Shown here piece by piece: positions 26,088 to 33,925 of a stretch of DNA of 64,000 nt. The position numbers and the translations under genes were made by a program. The notes beneath the pieces are model-generated. The model was given only the letters and a program-made list of their open reading frames with translations, had not been told where the DNA came from and did not search any database. This DNA is from Galbibacter sp048266365 (GTDB taxonomy: Bacteria; Bacteroidota; Bacteroidia; Flavobacteriales; Flavobacteriaceae): positions 310,001 to 374,000 of the forward strand of contig NZ_JBLWZP010000002.1 in NCBI RefSeq assembly GCF_048266365.1, read 5' to 3'. Position 1 is the first letter of the stretch. Each line of letters begins with the position of its first letter.

Positions 26088-27239
26088 ATGAGTACCGATA
26101 CTATCACCTCTAATGCTGAGATTCGACTTGACACCATAGAAGAAGCTATTGCTGACATCAAAATGGGAAAAGTTATAATCGTAGTTGACGATGAAAATAG
26201 AGAGAATGAAGGAGACTTTGTAGCCGCTGGAGATAAGGTGACCCCGGAGGTCGTTAACTTTATGGCACGACATGGTCGTGGACTTATATGTACACCGCTT
26301 ACCGAAAGGCGTTGTAAAGAACTGGACTTACACCCTATGGTAACTAACAACACGGATCATATGGAGACAGCATTTACTGTTTCTGTGGACCTACGTGGAA
26401 ATGGGGTTACTACAGGTATATCTGCAGGGGATCGCGCCAAAACAATTCAGGCACTCATCGACCCCAACACCAAGCAATTTGAATTGGCGAGACCAGGACA
26501 TATATTTCCTTTGGTAGCCAAAGAGGGCGGTGTATTAAGAAGAACCGGTCATACCGAAGCTGCAATTGATTTTGCCCGATTAGCAGGCTTAAATCCTGCA
26601 GGTGTGATTTGTGAGATTATGAATGAGGATGGTACTATGGCTAGACTTCCTGAACTCAGTAGAGTTGCCAAGCAGTTCAATCTTAAAATTGTATCCATCG
26701 AAGACTTAGTAGCTTATAGAATGCAACATGATAGTCTTATCGAGAAAAAAGAAGACTTTGATATACAAACCAGATTTGGAACCTTTCGACTAAGAGCCTA
26801 TAAACAAACCACGAACAATCAAGTTCATATTGCATTGACAAAAGGAAGTTGGACAAAGCAGGACTCCGTACTAACGCGGATCAACTCGACTTTGGTCAAC
26901 AATGATATACTAGGAACCCTTACCAGTAGCATAGACGAAAAGTTAAATAATATGTTCCAGCTTTTGAATCAAGAAGAAAAAGGTGCTATTGTGTTTATAA
27001 ACAAACACACCAATTCTCTAAACCTACTCAATAGACTAGGCGCATTAAAAGACTTACAAAAAGCTGGTGAATTAAGAGCACCTAAAATGCCTATGGATAA
27101 TAAGGACTTTGGTATTGGCGCTCAGATTCTTCATGACCTGGGGATTTCTAAAATCCGCCTAATGTCCAATTCGTCACAAACTAAAAGAGTTGGAATCATC
27201 GGTTACGGATTAGAAATCGTGGAATATGTAAATTATTAA
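26088..27239 (+). CDS. ribB: 3,4-dihydroxy-2-butanone-4-phosphate synthase with degenerate GTP cyclohydrolase II domain
   Basis: 383 residues laid out as RibBA. The RibB half (about 15-215) is intact, with VDDENRENEGDF, HGRGLICTPLTERR, DHMETAF, TTGISAGDR and RTGHTEAAID. It makes the four-carbon precursor of riboflavin from ribulose-5-phosphate. The C-terminal half (about 220-383) still has the RibA fold, but the zinc segment that normally reads HSxC...RCDCGxQL is here NSTLVNNDILGTLTSSIDEKL. All three zinc cysteines are therefore missing. It should not act as GTP cyclohydrolase II, and a separate ribA must exist elsewhere. The second domain may be structural. Confidence 0.9.
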   Translation: MSTDTITSNAEIRLDTIEEAIADIKMGKVIIVVDDENRENEGDFVAAGDKVTPEVVNFMARHGRGLICTPLTERRCKELDLHPMVTNNTDHMETAFTVSVDLRGNGVTTGISAGDRAKTIQALIDPNTKQFELARPGHIFPLVAKEGGVLRRTGHTEAAIDFARLAGLNPAGVICEIMNEDGTMARLPELSRVAKQFNLKIVSIEDLVAYRMQHDSLIEKKEDFDIQTRFGTFRLRAYKQTTNNQVHIALTKGSWTKQDSVLTRINSTLVNNDILGTLTSSIDEKLNNMFQLLNQEEKGAIVFINKHTNSLNLLNRLGALKDLQKAGELRAPKMPMDNKDFGIGAQILHDLGISKIRLMSNSSQTKRVGIIGYGLEIVEYVNY

Positions 27240-27268
27240 TACTTGATTACTAATTAAATTAAGTATTA
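27237..27268. terminator. Hairpin between convergent ribB and DegT aminotransferase genes
   Basis: TAATACTT (27237-27244) pairs with AAGTATTA (27261-27268) around a 16-base loop, overlapping both stop codons. It lacks a clear T run, so it is a weak shared terminator. Confidence 0.4.
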
Positions 27269-28474
27269 GTTTGCAAGTTCAGCAGTTATACTTTTAATAG
27301 TATCAGCCATCCTTTTAGCACGATCCTCTACCTCTTGTTCACTCCAACCGAGTTTGATCAATACAGAGATCGTACGTCCTAACCAATGATCTGACTGGCT
27401 CGTATCCATTTGGTGATAATCCGGCAGGCCTCGTCTGAGTTCTTCAGGTAATTTACCAAGACTTTTTAGATCCTTTAGATGGTCCCATTTCTTAATGTAG
27501 TGCCAATTGTTATCAAACCAATAGAAACATCCGTCTACACCATTTTCTCCAAGTTTCTTATGAACTCCTCTAGCGGCGTCCTCATCTGGCATAAAAAAGC
27601 TTAAAAACGAGTAATTTTCAACCCCTTTATCAGGTACAGTTCGAATTTGAACCCCAGGCAAGTTTTCTATTGAAGACCGAAGAACGCTATAGTTTTTCTT
27701 TTGGATAGCTAAGAACTCATCAAGACGTTTGATTTGAGCTAGACCAACTGCAGCATTGAGTTCTGATATGCGATAGTTATATCCCAAGAATGGGTGAGTG
27801 TCCGCCCCTCTATCCTTTCCGAGATGGTCGTGCCCATGATCAGAAAAATGATCTGCATGCCTAGCGTATTTATCGTTATTAGTGATCAAGGCACCACCTT
27901 CTCCGCATGTTATGGTTTTTACATAATCAAAGGAAAAACACCCCAGATCACCATAGCTTCCTAATGGTTTTCCATCGTAACTTCCCCCAATGGCTTGACA
28001 AGCATCTTCAAGAAGCAAAAGATTATGTGTGTCGCAAAGTGCTTTTAATTCTTTTAATCGCGCCATTGAACCGCACATATGCACAGGCATAATCACCTTT
28101 GTTCGTGAGGTAATAGCTTGTTCAACTTTTACAGGATCCATTGTCAGTGTATCATCGATATCTACGAGAATTGGTACTGCTCCAAGAGCAATGATCGACT
28201 CAAAACTTGCCACAAAAGTAAAAGTAGGAATAATAACTTCATCCCCTGCTCCAACATTTGCACTTGCCAAGGCTACCGTCAAAGCAGAAGTTCCACTACT
28301 AACCAACTGGGCGTATTTAGAACCCATACGCTTGGATATTGCTTTTTCCAACTCAACTGCCTTCCAGTGTCCATTACGAGCACCATCAAAGCCGTAACGC
28401 ATTAGTACACCGCTTTCCAATACATCATTCACTTCGGCTCTCTCTAAATCTCCAAAAAGTTCAAATCCTGGCAT
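27266..28474 (-). CDS. DegT/DnrJ/EryC1/StrS family PLP aminotransferase
   Basis: 402 residues. Motifs include QLVSSGTSALTVALASANV (about 58-76), EVIIPTFTFVASFE, LLLEDACQAIGGSYDGK with the PLP Asp, and FSFDYVKTITCGEGGAL with the Schiff-base Lys (about residue 185). Family members put amino groups on nucleotide-linked or other keto-sugars for surface polysaccharides and antibiotics. This one stands alone with no sugar-nucleotide genes nearby, so its substrate is open. It runs convergent to ribB. Confidence 0.88.
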   Translation of the reverse strand: MPGFELFGDLERAEVNDVLESGVLMRYGFDGARNGHWKAVELEKAISKRMGSKYAQLVSSGTSALTVALASANVGAGDEVIIPTFTFVASFESIIALGAVPILVDIDDTLTMDPVKVEQAITSRTKVIMPVHMCGSMARLKELKALCDTHNLLLLEDACQAIGGSYDGKPLGSYGDLGCFSFDYVKTITCGEGGALITNNDKYARHADHFSDHGHDHLGKDRGADTHPFLGYNYRISELNAAVGLAQIKRLDEFLAIQKKNYSVLRSSIENLPGVQIRTVPDKGVENYSFLSFFMPDEDAARGVHKKLGENGVDGCFYWFDNNWHYIKKWDHLKDLKSLGKLPEELRRGLPDYHQMDTSQSDHWLGRTISVLIKLGWSEQEVEDRAKRMADTIKSITAELAN

Positions 28475-28549
28475 ATAGTTTACATTTTTAAAGTTGATAC
28501 AACAAAGTTATTAAAAGAAGCCTCAATTCGAAAGTAATAAAACACAAAC

Positions 28550-29185
28550 TCATGAATTAAAATCTATAACACTATCATTTAGTGGTTTGCGGACTTTCTT
28601 TAATTCTGCCATAAAATCATCTTGCGCCCGATAGCCAACAGGCATAATCAAAACAGAGCGCAAATTTTTAGATTTCAAATCGAGTACCTTATCATAATCC
28701 GACGTTAAAAAGCCTTCCATGGGGCAGGCATCAATTCCACCCATTGCACAAACTGTCAACATATTACCCATAGCTAGATAGGCCTGGTTTGTGGCCCAAT
28801 TATAAATATCTTCCTCTGACTTCTTTTCAAAATCTTCTATTAAGAAATTTTGAAAGGGTTCTAGTATGTTTTCCGGTGTATTTCTAATCTCCTTAACACG
28901 ATTAAAGTAGTTTCTAATATACTCTGCGTCCACCCCCCGTTCTATGCAAAAAATCAAAACATGAGAGGCATCCTCAATCTGAGCCTGGTTAAAAGCCGAT
29001 TCCCTAAGTTTCTTTTGAAGTTCCTTATCCGAGATAACTAACAACTTTATAGGCTGTAGACCATAAGAGGTGGCTGTTAAGTTGAATGCTTTTTTTAGCA
29101 TAGCGACCTTTTGATCGCTCAAGAACTTACTAGCATCAAATTTTTTAACTGCATAACGCCATTCTAAAGCATGAATAATTTCCAT
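28550..29185 (-). CDS. NAD(P)H-dependent oxidoreductase, nitroreductase family
   Basis: 211 residues, nitroreductase fold with flavin. It has WRYAVKKFDASK at about 8-19, the TATSYGLQPIKLLVI segment, and AMGNMLTVCAMGGIDACPMEGF (about 140-160), typical of NfsB-type enzymes. It should be a cytoplasmic FMN dimer reducing nitro compounds or quinones. It is a single gene on the minus strand between the aminotransferase and the tRNA. Confidence 0.9.
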   Translation of the reverse strand: MEIIHALEWRYAVKKFDASKFLSDQKVAMLKKAFNLTATSYGLQPIKLLVISDKELQKKLRESAFNQAQIEDASHVLIFCIERGVDAEYIRNYFNRVKEIRNTPENILEPFQNFLIEDFEKKSEEDIYNWATNQAYLAMGNMLTVCAMGGIDACPMEGFLTSDYDKVLDLKSKNLRSVLIMPVGYRAQDDFMAELKKVRKPLNDSVIDFNS

Positions 29186-29354
29186 AGGTTAGGTTTTTAA
29201 ACAAAAATACGAGATTTCAATGACAAATCTCGCCCATCAACAGTTACAAAGCAATTACAAAAGCTTTAGACTGCTTCTAAAACATAATTAAAATATATCC
29301 TACTCAAAACCAAGACATAACAATTATGATCAAAAAAAAATACGCTTTCTGCTT

Positions 29355-29383
29355 TTTGTATTCAAAAAAGCTTTCTATATTTG
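29355..29383 (+). promoter_or_regulatory. Promoter of tRNA-Ser
   Basis: A -33 TTTG (29355-29358) and -7 TATATTTG (29376-29383) are separated by 17 bases, a textbook Bacteroidota promoter. Transcription should begin a few bases before the mature tRNA. Confidence 0.8.
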
Positions 29384-29393
29384 CACCCGCTAA

Positions 29394-29481
29394 GGAGAAA
29401 TGGCAGAGTGGTCGAATGCGGCAGTCTTGAAAACTGTTGAGGGTCACACCTCCGGGGGTTCGAATCCCTCTTTCTCCGCCA
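29394..29481 (+). tRNA. tRNA-Ser (anticodon TGA)
   Basis: An 88-base cloverleaf. The acceptor GGAGAAA (29394-29400) pairs with TTTCTCC (29471-29477), followed by discriminator G and an encoded CCA (29479-29481). The anticodon loop CTTGAAA gives anticodon TGA. The long variable arm (TTGAGGGTCACACCTCC region) marks a class II serine tRNA, and the T loop is GGTTCGAATCC. Confidence 0.98.
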
Positions 29482-29503
29482 AAAGTCCTTTAAAAGACTT
29501 AAC

Positions 29504-29536
29504 AAACCTGCAGATCTGAGATTTGCAGGTTTTTTT
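29504..29536 (+). terminator. Terminator after tRNA-Ser
   Basis: AAACCTGCA (29504-29512) pairs with TGCAGGTTT (29524-29532), followed by a run of T. Confidence 0.85.
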
Positions 29537-29665
29537 ATTCCATGTTATTTCAATTGATCTCCTTTAATTGCGGTCTATCAGTATCCACTACCATATTGTA
29601 AAATAATCTTTAGGAAATTACAGTTTAATAATACTTAATTTATTGGACTTAAACCTATCGAGAAA

Positions 29666-30460
29666 TTGTTATTTTTATATAATGGAGACCTCACGGACAC
29701 ATCGGTCATTCTTAATCTTAAAATTAATTACCATTTGAATAATCTAACCAAATTTGATAAGTATTATTTAGAAATAAAAAGAAACAGATGGTATTGGTAT
29801 TTCTCTATCTTTTGTCGTCTGACTTTAGCTTTAGGATTCGTTCTTGCAGGAATGGTTAAAATTATGGACGAACGATTCGCCAGTGGTTTATCCGAGATTC
29901 ATCCAATGGGAACATACCTGACTGCACTTTATCATACCGGCTATTATTATACGTTCATTGGGATTGCTCAAGTCCTTGCTGCAATCCTATTGCTAATACC
30001 GCGAACAGTAACTTTAGGGGCCCTACTCTATCTACCCATAATAGTCAATATTTGTATCCTTTCTTTTGCAGTAAGGTTTGAAGGCTCCGCAATTTCTGCA
30101 CCGTTAATGCTCTTTGCTAACTTGTATATTCTTGTATGGAATTATGACAAGTTGAAATACATTTTACCTTTTAAAATGGTGCCAGATTTCGGGATTTTAA
30201 AACAACCAGAAAAATACAGTAATAGATTTCCATTTCTATTTTTTACAAGTGTGGTTGTTGTTTTTGGGCTCGTAATTATTATGTTCTTTGTCGGGCGAGA
30301 AATTCTGCCTAGAAACTCATTGTCTCAATGTAAAAGACAATATGCAAAAACGGAATTAGAAGATGCTGGAAACGTATTTTGTGAATGTGTTCATGTTAAC
30401 GGGAAACCATTAGACGAATGTTTAGCAGAATTTGAAAAAGCAAAAAAAGCCAATGATTGA
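29666..30460 (+). CDS. DoxX/MauE-like membrane protein with cysteine-containing tail
   Basis: 264 residues from a TTG at 29666; the true start may be later, since no ATG precedes the first helix. About four to five membrane helices occupy residues 45-235. The stretch from CRLTLALGFVLAGMVKIMD to LAAILLLIPR resembles DoxX. After the last helix a tail of about 45 residues carries Cys in SLSQCKR, VFCECVHV and LDECLAEF. DoxX proteins are small inner-membrane parts of redox-linked complexes. The Cys pattern may be redox active or metal-binding, but this is inference. No operon partner is evident. Confidence 0.6.
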   Translation: MLFLYNGDLTDTSVILNLKINYHLNNLTKFDKYYLEIKRNRWYWYFSIFCRLTLALGFVLAGMVKIMDERFASGLSEIHPMGTYLTALYHTGYYYTFIGIAQVLAAILLLIPRTVTLGALLYLPIIVNICILSFAVRFEGSAISAPLMLFANLYILVWNYDKLKYILPFKMVPDFGILKQPEKYSNRFPFLFFTSVVVVFGLVIIMFFVGREILPRNSLSQCKRQYAKTELEDAGNVFCECVHVNGKPLDECLAEFEKAKKAND

Positions 30461-30726
30461 CAAAGTTATTGAGTAAAGTCGGCATATTACTATTGGATGG
30501 GCAGCCCAAAGGAGTCTCTTAGTCCAGTAGCGTATATGGATAATTCACAAGATTTCACTCCCACTTCTCCAGTCAACATATTTATTTAATTCTCAACTAT
30601 GGATTAAAATCTTAATTACCGTATCAATTTCAATAAAATCCATAAATTTGAATTTAAGCTCTCAAAAGGCATCCATATTATTGACTTCTCTAGCATCTAT
30701 ATCAATGAAGTCCTAAAATATTTATT

Positions 30727-31002
30727 TTGAAGACATTAAAGAACATACTTTTATTTCAAAGCAAGATATTCTTTATATCATATGCAATTTCCATTCTAAT
30801 TGGGATACTATTTGGAGGAGATCCCAAGGTAATCGGAAAAAGCTTTTTAATTATCTTACCTTTTTCACATTATTTCTTTTATGAAATTAAAAACAAAGAT
30901 CAGTATTACTATTACTATAATTTGGGCTTAAATAACCGCATACTTTGGAGTTCAACAATTCTTGTTGGTATAATTAACCTCCTAATTCTAATGCTAATAT
31001 GA
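30727..31002 (+). CDS. Small membrane protein paired with the ABC ATPase
   Basis: 91 residues from TTG 30727. Three hydrophobic segments (about 9-27, 36-52, 72-91) are separated by a tyrosine-rich loop (QYYYYYNLGLNN). Its stop overlaps the ATG of the following ABC ATPase by the ATGA arrangement, so the two are translated together. It could be a minimal membrane subunit or an anchor for the ATPase. I do not recognise the family. Confidence 0.65.
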   Translation: MKTLKNILLFQSKIFFISYAISILIGILFGGDPKVIGKSFLIILPFSHYFFYEIKNKDQYYYYYNLGLNNRILWSSTILVGIINLLILMLI

Positions 31003-31670
31003 GTATTCTCCATGTGGACAGCGTTACAAAATCATACCAGGGAAAAGTTCTACTGAGTGATGTTTATATTTCTTGTAGAAAAGGAGAAGTAAAAGGTTTA
31101 ATTGGTCGTAATGGTTCTGGTAAATCTACACTACTTAAAATTATTTTTGGATCAGAATCAGCTGAATATAAATTTGTTAGGATAAACAACAAAAAGGTAA
31201 ATAATCTGTCTACTGGACAAACTTTGATTAAATATTTACCCCAAGACAATTACTTGCCTAATAATATTTCAATTAAAAAGCTAATACATCTATTTCTATC
31301 AAAAGAAAGCGGGGAATTGCTCCTTAAAAACAAATATGTAAAACCGCTACTGGGTAAAATGAATCAAGATATGTCCGCAGGTGAAAGGAGAATTGTTGAA
31401 ATCTTATTACTTATCAATTCTGAAGCGGAATTTATTTTACTCGACGAGCCCTTTAATGGTGTTAGTCCCATTGTGAGAGATTACATTGCGGAATGCATTC
31501 AAACGATCAAATCATCAAAAGGCATTATTATCACAGATCATGACCACGAAAGGATTTTAAATATATCGGATAGCATTGTTTTTTTACGGGATGGCTATTT
31601 AAAGGAATTAAAGGATAAACGTGAATTATTTGATTTAGGGTATTTTTCAAGAACTGCGTTTAAAGATTAA
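30999..31670 (+). CDS. ABC transporter ATP-binding protein
   Basis: 223 residues, one nucleotide-binding domain. It has Walker A GRNGSGKST (about 36-44), a Q-loop in YLPQDNYLP, signature MSAGERR in place of LSGGQ/E (about residue 128), Walker B EFILLDEPF and the H-loop ITDHDHERI. The layout resembles LptB and LivF types. The only membrane partner in reach is the 91-residue protein coupled to it, which is smaller than any normal permease. Whether the pair is a transporter or has another role is unknown. Confidence 0.85.
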   Translation: MSILHVDSVTKSYQGKVLLSDVYISCRKGEVKGLIGRNGSGKSTLLKIIFGSESAEYKFVRINNKKVNNLSTGQTLIKYLPQDNYLPNNISIKKLIHLFLSKESGELLLKNKYVKPLLGKMNQDMSAGERRIVEILLLINSEAEFILLDEPFNGVSPIVRDYIAECIQTIKSSKGIIITDHDHERILNISDSIVFLRDGYLKELKDKRELFDLGYFSRTAFKD

Positions 31671-31765
31671 GATCACTCTTCAAACACACTACCAATTCAC
31701 CTCATATCTATTTAATATTCCTTCAATTACAATGCGTAATACGTAAGAATCCACATATTTTCAAA

Positions 31766-31960
31766 AAGGATGATTTTGTTCAAGTACCTGTTGGTTATGC
31801 AAAGTTCCCAAGGGAAATACCTACACCCCCTCGATCTTATATTGAAAAAGGCTTTAACATCCAAAATTGGACCTAAATGAATGTAGGGGGCACTTCGCTG
31901 CGATGGAGCAACCAAACCTATTAGCTGCGGATATCACAGACTTTTTTAACCAAACATCCT
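31766..31960 (+). pseudogene. Fragment of an epoxide hydrolase-type alpha/beta hydrolase
   Basis: Frame from 31766 reads VPVGYAKFPREIPTPPRSY then NIQNWT and stops at 31874. The frame one base over (from 31879) continues as RGGHFAAMEQPNLL once the G-rich join is allowed for, then ADITDFF. These are the C-terminal motifs of epoxide hydrolases with the EHN domain (GGHFAAxEQP, with the catalytic His). The N-terminal two thirds are gone and there is a frameshift, so this is a relic. It lies between the ABC ATPase and the HxlR regulator. Confidence 0.75.
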
Positions 31961-31993
31961 TTAAAAGTTCGAGAGGACCGGAAGGGAAAAGTC

Positions 31994-32377
31994 TTAAACC
32001 GTCTCCTTAAATGCTTTGTTCTCTTTTTGCTCTGCTTTTTTTAATTCGCAGGCTGTAGTGTTCTCATATTTCATGTTCCACTCACATACCGATTTTAAGA
32101 TAGGCAATAAAGAAAGCCCTTTTTCAGTAAGTGCATATTCAACACGTGGCGGGATTTCAGCAAACTCCTCTCTACTTATAATTCCGTCTTCTACCAACTC
32201 TTTTAATTGCTGTGTTAGCACTTTTCTTGTAATACACGGAATAATAGCATCCAATTGTCCAAATCGTAATTTTCTCGTATGAATGGTGTGAATGATTATG
32301 GGTTTCCATTTACTCCCCAATGATATCATCGCCCTAGTCATAGGGCATTCGGCGGCATAAAATCTTTGATCTCTCAT
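31994..32377 (-). CDS. HxlR family transcriptional regulator
   Basis: 127 residues, winged helix. It has CPMTRAMISLGSKWKPIIIH at about residues 11-30, LRFGQLDAIIPCITRKVLTQQLKEL (recognition region), and the wing VEYALTEKGLSLLPIL. HxlR proteins are small dimeric repressors or activators that often sense aldehydes, quinones or disulfide stress. It is divergent from an operon of three NAD(P)-dependent oxidoreductases across a 128-base gap holding a nested palindrome, so it should control them. Cysteines at about residues 11, 47 and 90 could act as sensors. Confidence 0.92.
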   Translation of the reverse strand: MRDQRFYAAECPMTRAMISLGSKWKPIIIHTIHTRKLRFGQLDAIIPCITRKVLTQQLKELVEDGIISREEFAEIPPRVEYALTEKGLSLLPILKSVCEWNMKYENTTACELKKAEQKENKAFKETV

Positions 32378-32416
32378 AATATTTTTGATTTTTTGGTTAC
32401 CTCAAAGTAACTACTA

Positions 32417-32456
32417 ATACTGTTAGCCAGTTTCATAAAGAAACTATTGATAGTAT
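32417..32456. promoter_or_regulatory. Nested palindrome, candidate HxlR operator
   Basis: Inner arms AGTTTC-ATAAA-GAAACT (32429-32445) and outer arms ATACT (32417-32421) / AGTAT (32452-32456) share almost the same centre. The right edge overlaps TATCTTTG (32454-32461), a -7 element for the plus-strand operon. Confidence 0.55.
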
Positions 32457-32505
32457 CTTTGTGAAACAAATGTAATAAATATTGTTCAACATTAAAACTT
32501 TAAAC

Positions 32506-33096
32506 ATGAAAATAGGAGTAATTGGTGCCGGGTCTATCGGCACGGCATTCGCAAAACACGCAGCCGATGCAGGCTACGAATTAGTAATTAGCAACAGTCG
32601 TGGGGCTGATACACTTGAAGAAAAAGCAAAACAAATCGGAGGAAAGGTCACCGCTGGTTCTGTACTAGATGCAGCAGAATCAGACGTAGTTTTTCTATCT
32701 GTACGATGGGAGCAAGTTGCCGATGCAATCAAAAACATCTCACTAGAAGATAAAATTATAATAGACGCTACCAATTGGGATGGTGAGGAGTTTGTACTAG
32801 CAAAACCCGGATCAAAAACATCCAGTGAAGTTATAGGTGATTTCGCGAAAAGCACCAAAGTAGTTAAAGCCTTTAATACTTTATATGCCCAGGTTTTAGC
32901 TGCAGATCCTCAAAAAGACGGCGGAAAGAGAGTTATTTTTTATTCTGGGAATGACAGTAATGCAAAAGCACAGGTGTCAGGTATCATAAATAGAATCGGA
33001 TTCGCAGGTGTCGATTTAGGTAGTCTACATGAAGGTGGAAAATTACAACGATTCCCCGGTGGATCTTTACCAGCATTAAACCTTATAAAATTATAA
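32506..33096 (+). CDS. NAD(P)-binding oxidoreductase, NADPH:F420 reductase-like
   Basis: 196 residues from the ATG at 32506; the frame reaches back to a TTG at 32482 but the Rossmann motif IGVIGAGSIGTAFAKHAADAG begins immediately after the ATG. The fold continues with DVVFLSVRW, IIIDATNW and KVVKAFNT, as in F420-dependent NADP reductase and related ProC-like proteins. Bacteroidota lack F420, so it probably uses NADP(H) with another partner. It is the first gene of an operon with two SDR genes, opposite the HxlR regulator. Confidence 0.85.
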   Translation: MKIGVIGAGSIGTAFAKHAADAGYELVISNSRGADTLEEKAKQIGGKVTAGSVLDAAESDVVFLSVRWEQVADAIKNISLEDKIIIDATNWDGEEFVLAKPGSKTSSEVIGDFAKSTKVVKAFNTLYAQVLAADPQKDGGKRVIFYSGNDSNAKAQVSGIINRIGFAGVDLGSLHEGGKLQRFPGGSLPALNLIKL

Positions 33097-33120
33097 TCAA
33101 CATATAAATAACTAGAAATA

Positions 33121-33888
33121 ATGAGTAAATTAAACAAAAAGGTAGCAGTAATAACAGGCGGAAATAGTGGTATCGGTTTTGGTATCGCTAAAGAATTCAA
33201 AAAAGAAGGTGCCGTCGGAGCAATTGTGGGCAGAAATCAGAAAACTTTAGATAAAGCGGTAGCGGAACTTGGTGATGATTTTATAGCCATAAAAGCTGAT
33301 GTCACCAATCTTGACGACCTAGGAAGGGTGTTCAAAGCAACGTATGAGAAGTTCGGTAAAATAGACGTGATTGTAGCCAATGCTGGCGGCGCCGTTACAG
33401 GTGCAGCATTCGGCACAGTAGCAGAAGTTGGTGAAGCAGACTTCGATAAGACAATAGACTTAAACCTTAAAAGTATTTATTTCACTGTCAACAAAGGACT
33501 AGCTTATATGAATGACGGAGGCTCCATTGTTCTCCTTGGATCCAATGCTGCGCATAGAGCGTACCCATCCTTTACACTTTACGGTGCTACCAAAGCAGCG
33601 GTAATTCATTTTGCAAAAGGATTCTCAAATGACCTTTTAGGTAGAAAAATCAGAGTAAATGTGATATCTCCGGGTACAACTGACACACCGGTATTCGACA
33701 AGTTTGTTCCAGAAGAGCAGCTTGAAGCTGTAAAAAAATACTGGTCAGACGTAATGCCAATTGGTAGAATTGGCCAACCATCTGAAATCGGAAGAGCCGC
33801 AGTGTTTTTAGCCTCTGATGATTCAGCATTTATGTTAGGTGCTGAGCTTCTTGTCGATGGCGGCTTGACCTATTTACAACCTAAATAA
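33121..33888 (+). CDS. Short-chain dehydrogenase/reductase (SDR)
   Basis: 255 residues, classical SDR. The cofactor loop is TGGNSGIGFGIA (about 12-23), followed by NAGG (about 90-93) and the catalytic YGATKAA (about 157-163) with Ser upstream in LLGSNAA. The C-terminus is ASDDSAFMLGAELLVDGG. The Arg in VGRNQKT suggests NADPH. It is 24 bases after the F420-type protein and 37 before a second SDR. The substrate is unknown; the HxlR context suggests detoxification of carbonyl compounds (inference). Confidence 0.93.
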   Translation: MSKLNKKVAVITGGNSGIGFGIAKEFKKEGAVGAIVGRNQKTLDKAVAELGDDFIAIKADVTNLDDLGRVFKATYEKFGKIDVIVANAGGAVTGAAFGTVAEVGEADFDKTIDLNLKSIYFTVNKGLAYMNDGGSIVLLGSNAAHRAYPSFTLYGATKAAVIHFAKGFSNDLLGRKIRVNVISPGTTDTPVFDKFVPEEQLEAVKKYWSDVMPIGRIGQPSEIGRAAVFLASDDSAFMLGAELLVDGGLTYLQPK

Positions 33889-33925
33889 TTACGATAGGAA
33901 CAACAACAATTAAAAACTAAAAATC

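Noticed and set aside
30485..30590. Short plus-strand ORF between the DoxX-like and the 91-residue membrane protein genes
   Set aside because: About 30 residues, no motif and no neighbour logic; the gap 30461-30726 shows nothing I can support.
31727..31915. 62-residue minus-strand ORF
   Set aside because: Shadow of the epoxide hydrolase relic on the plus strand.
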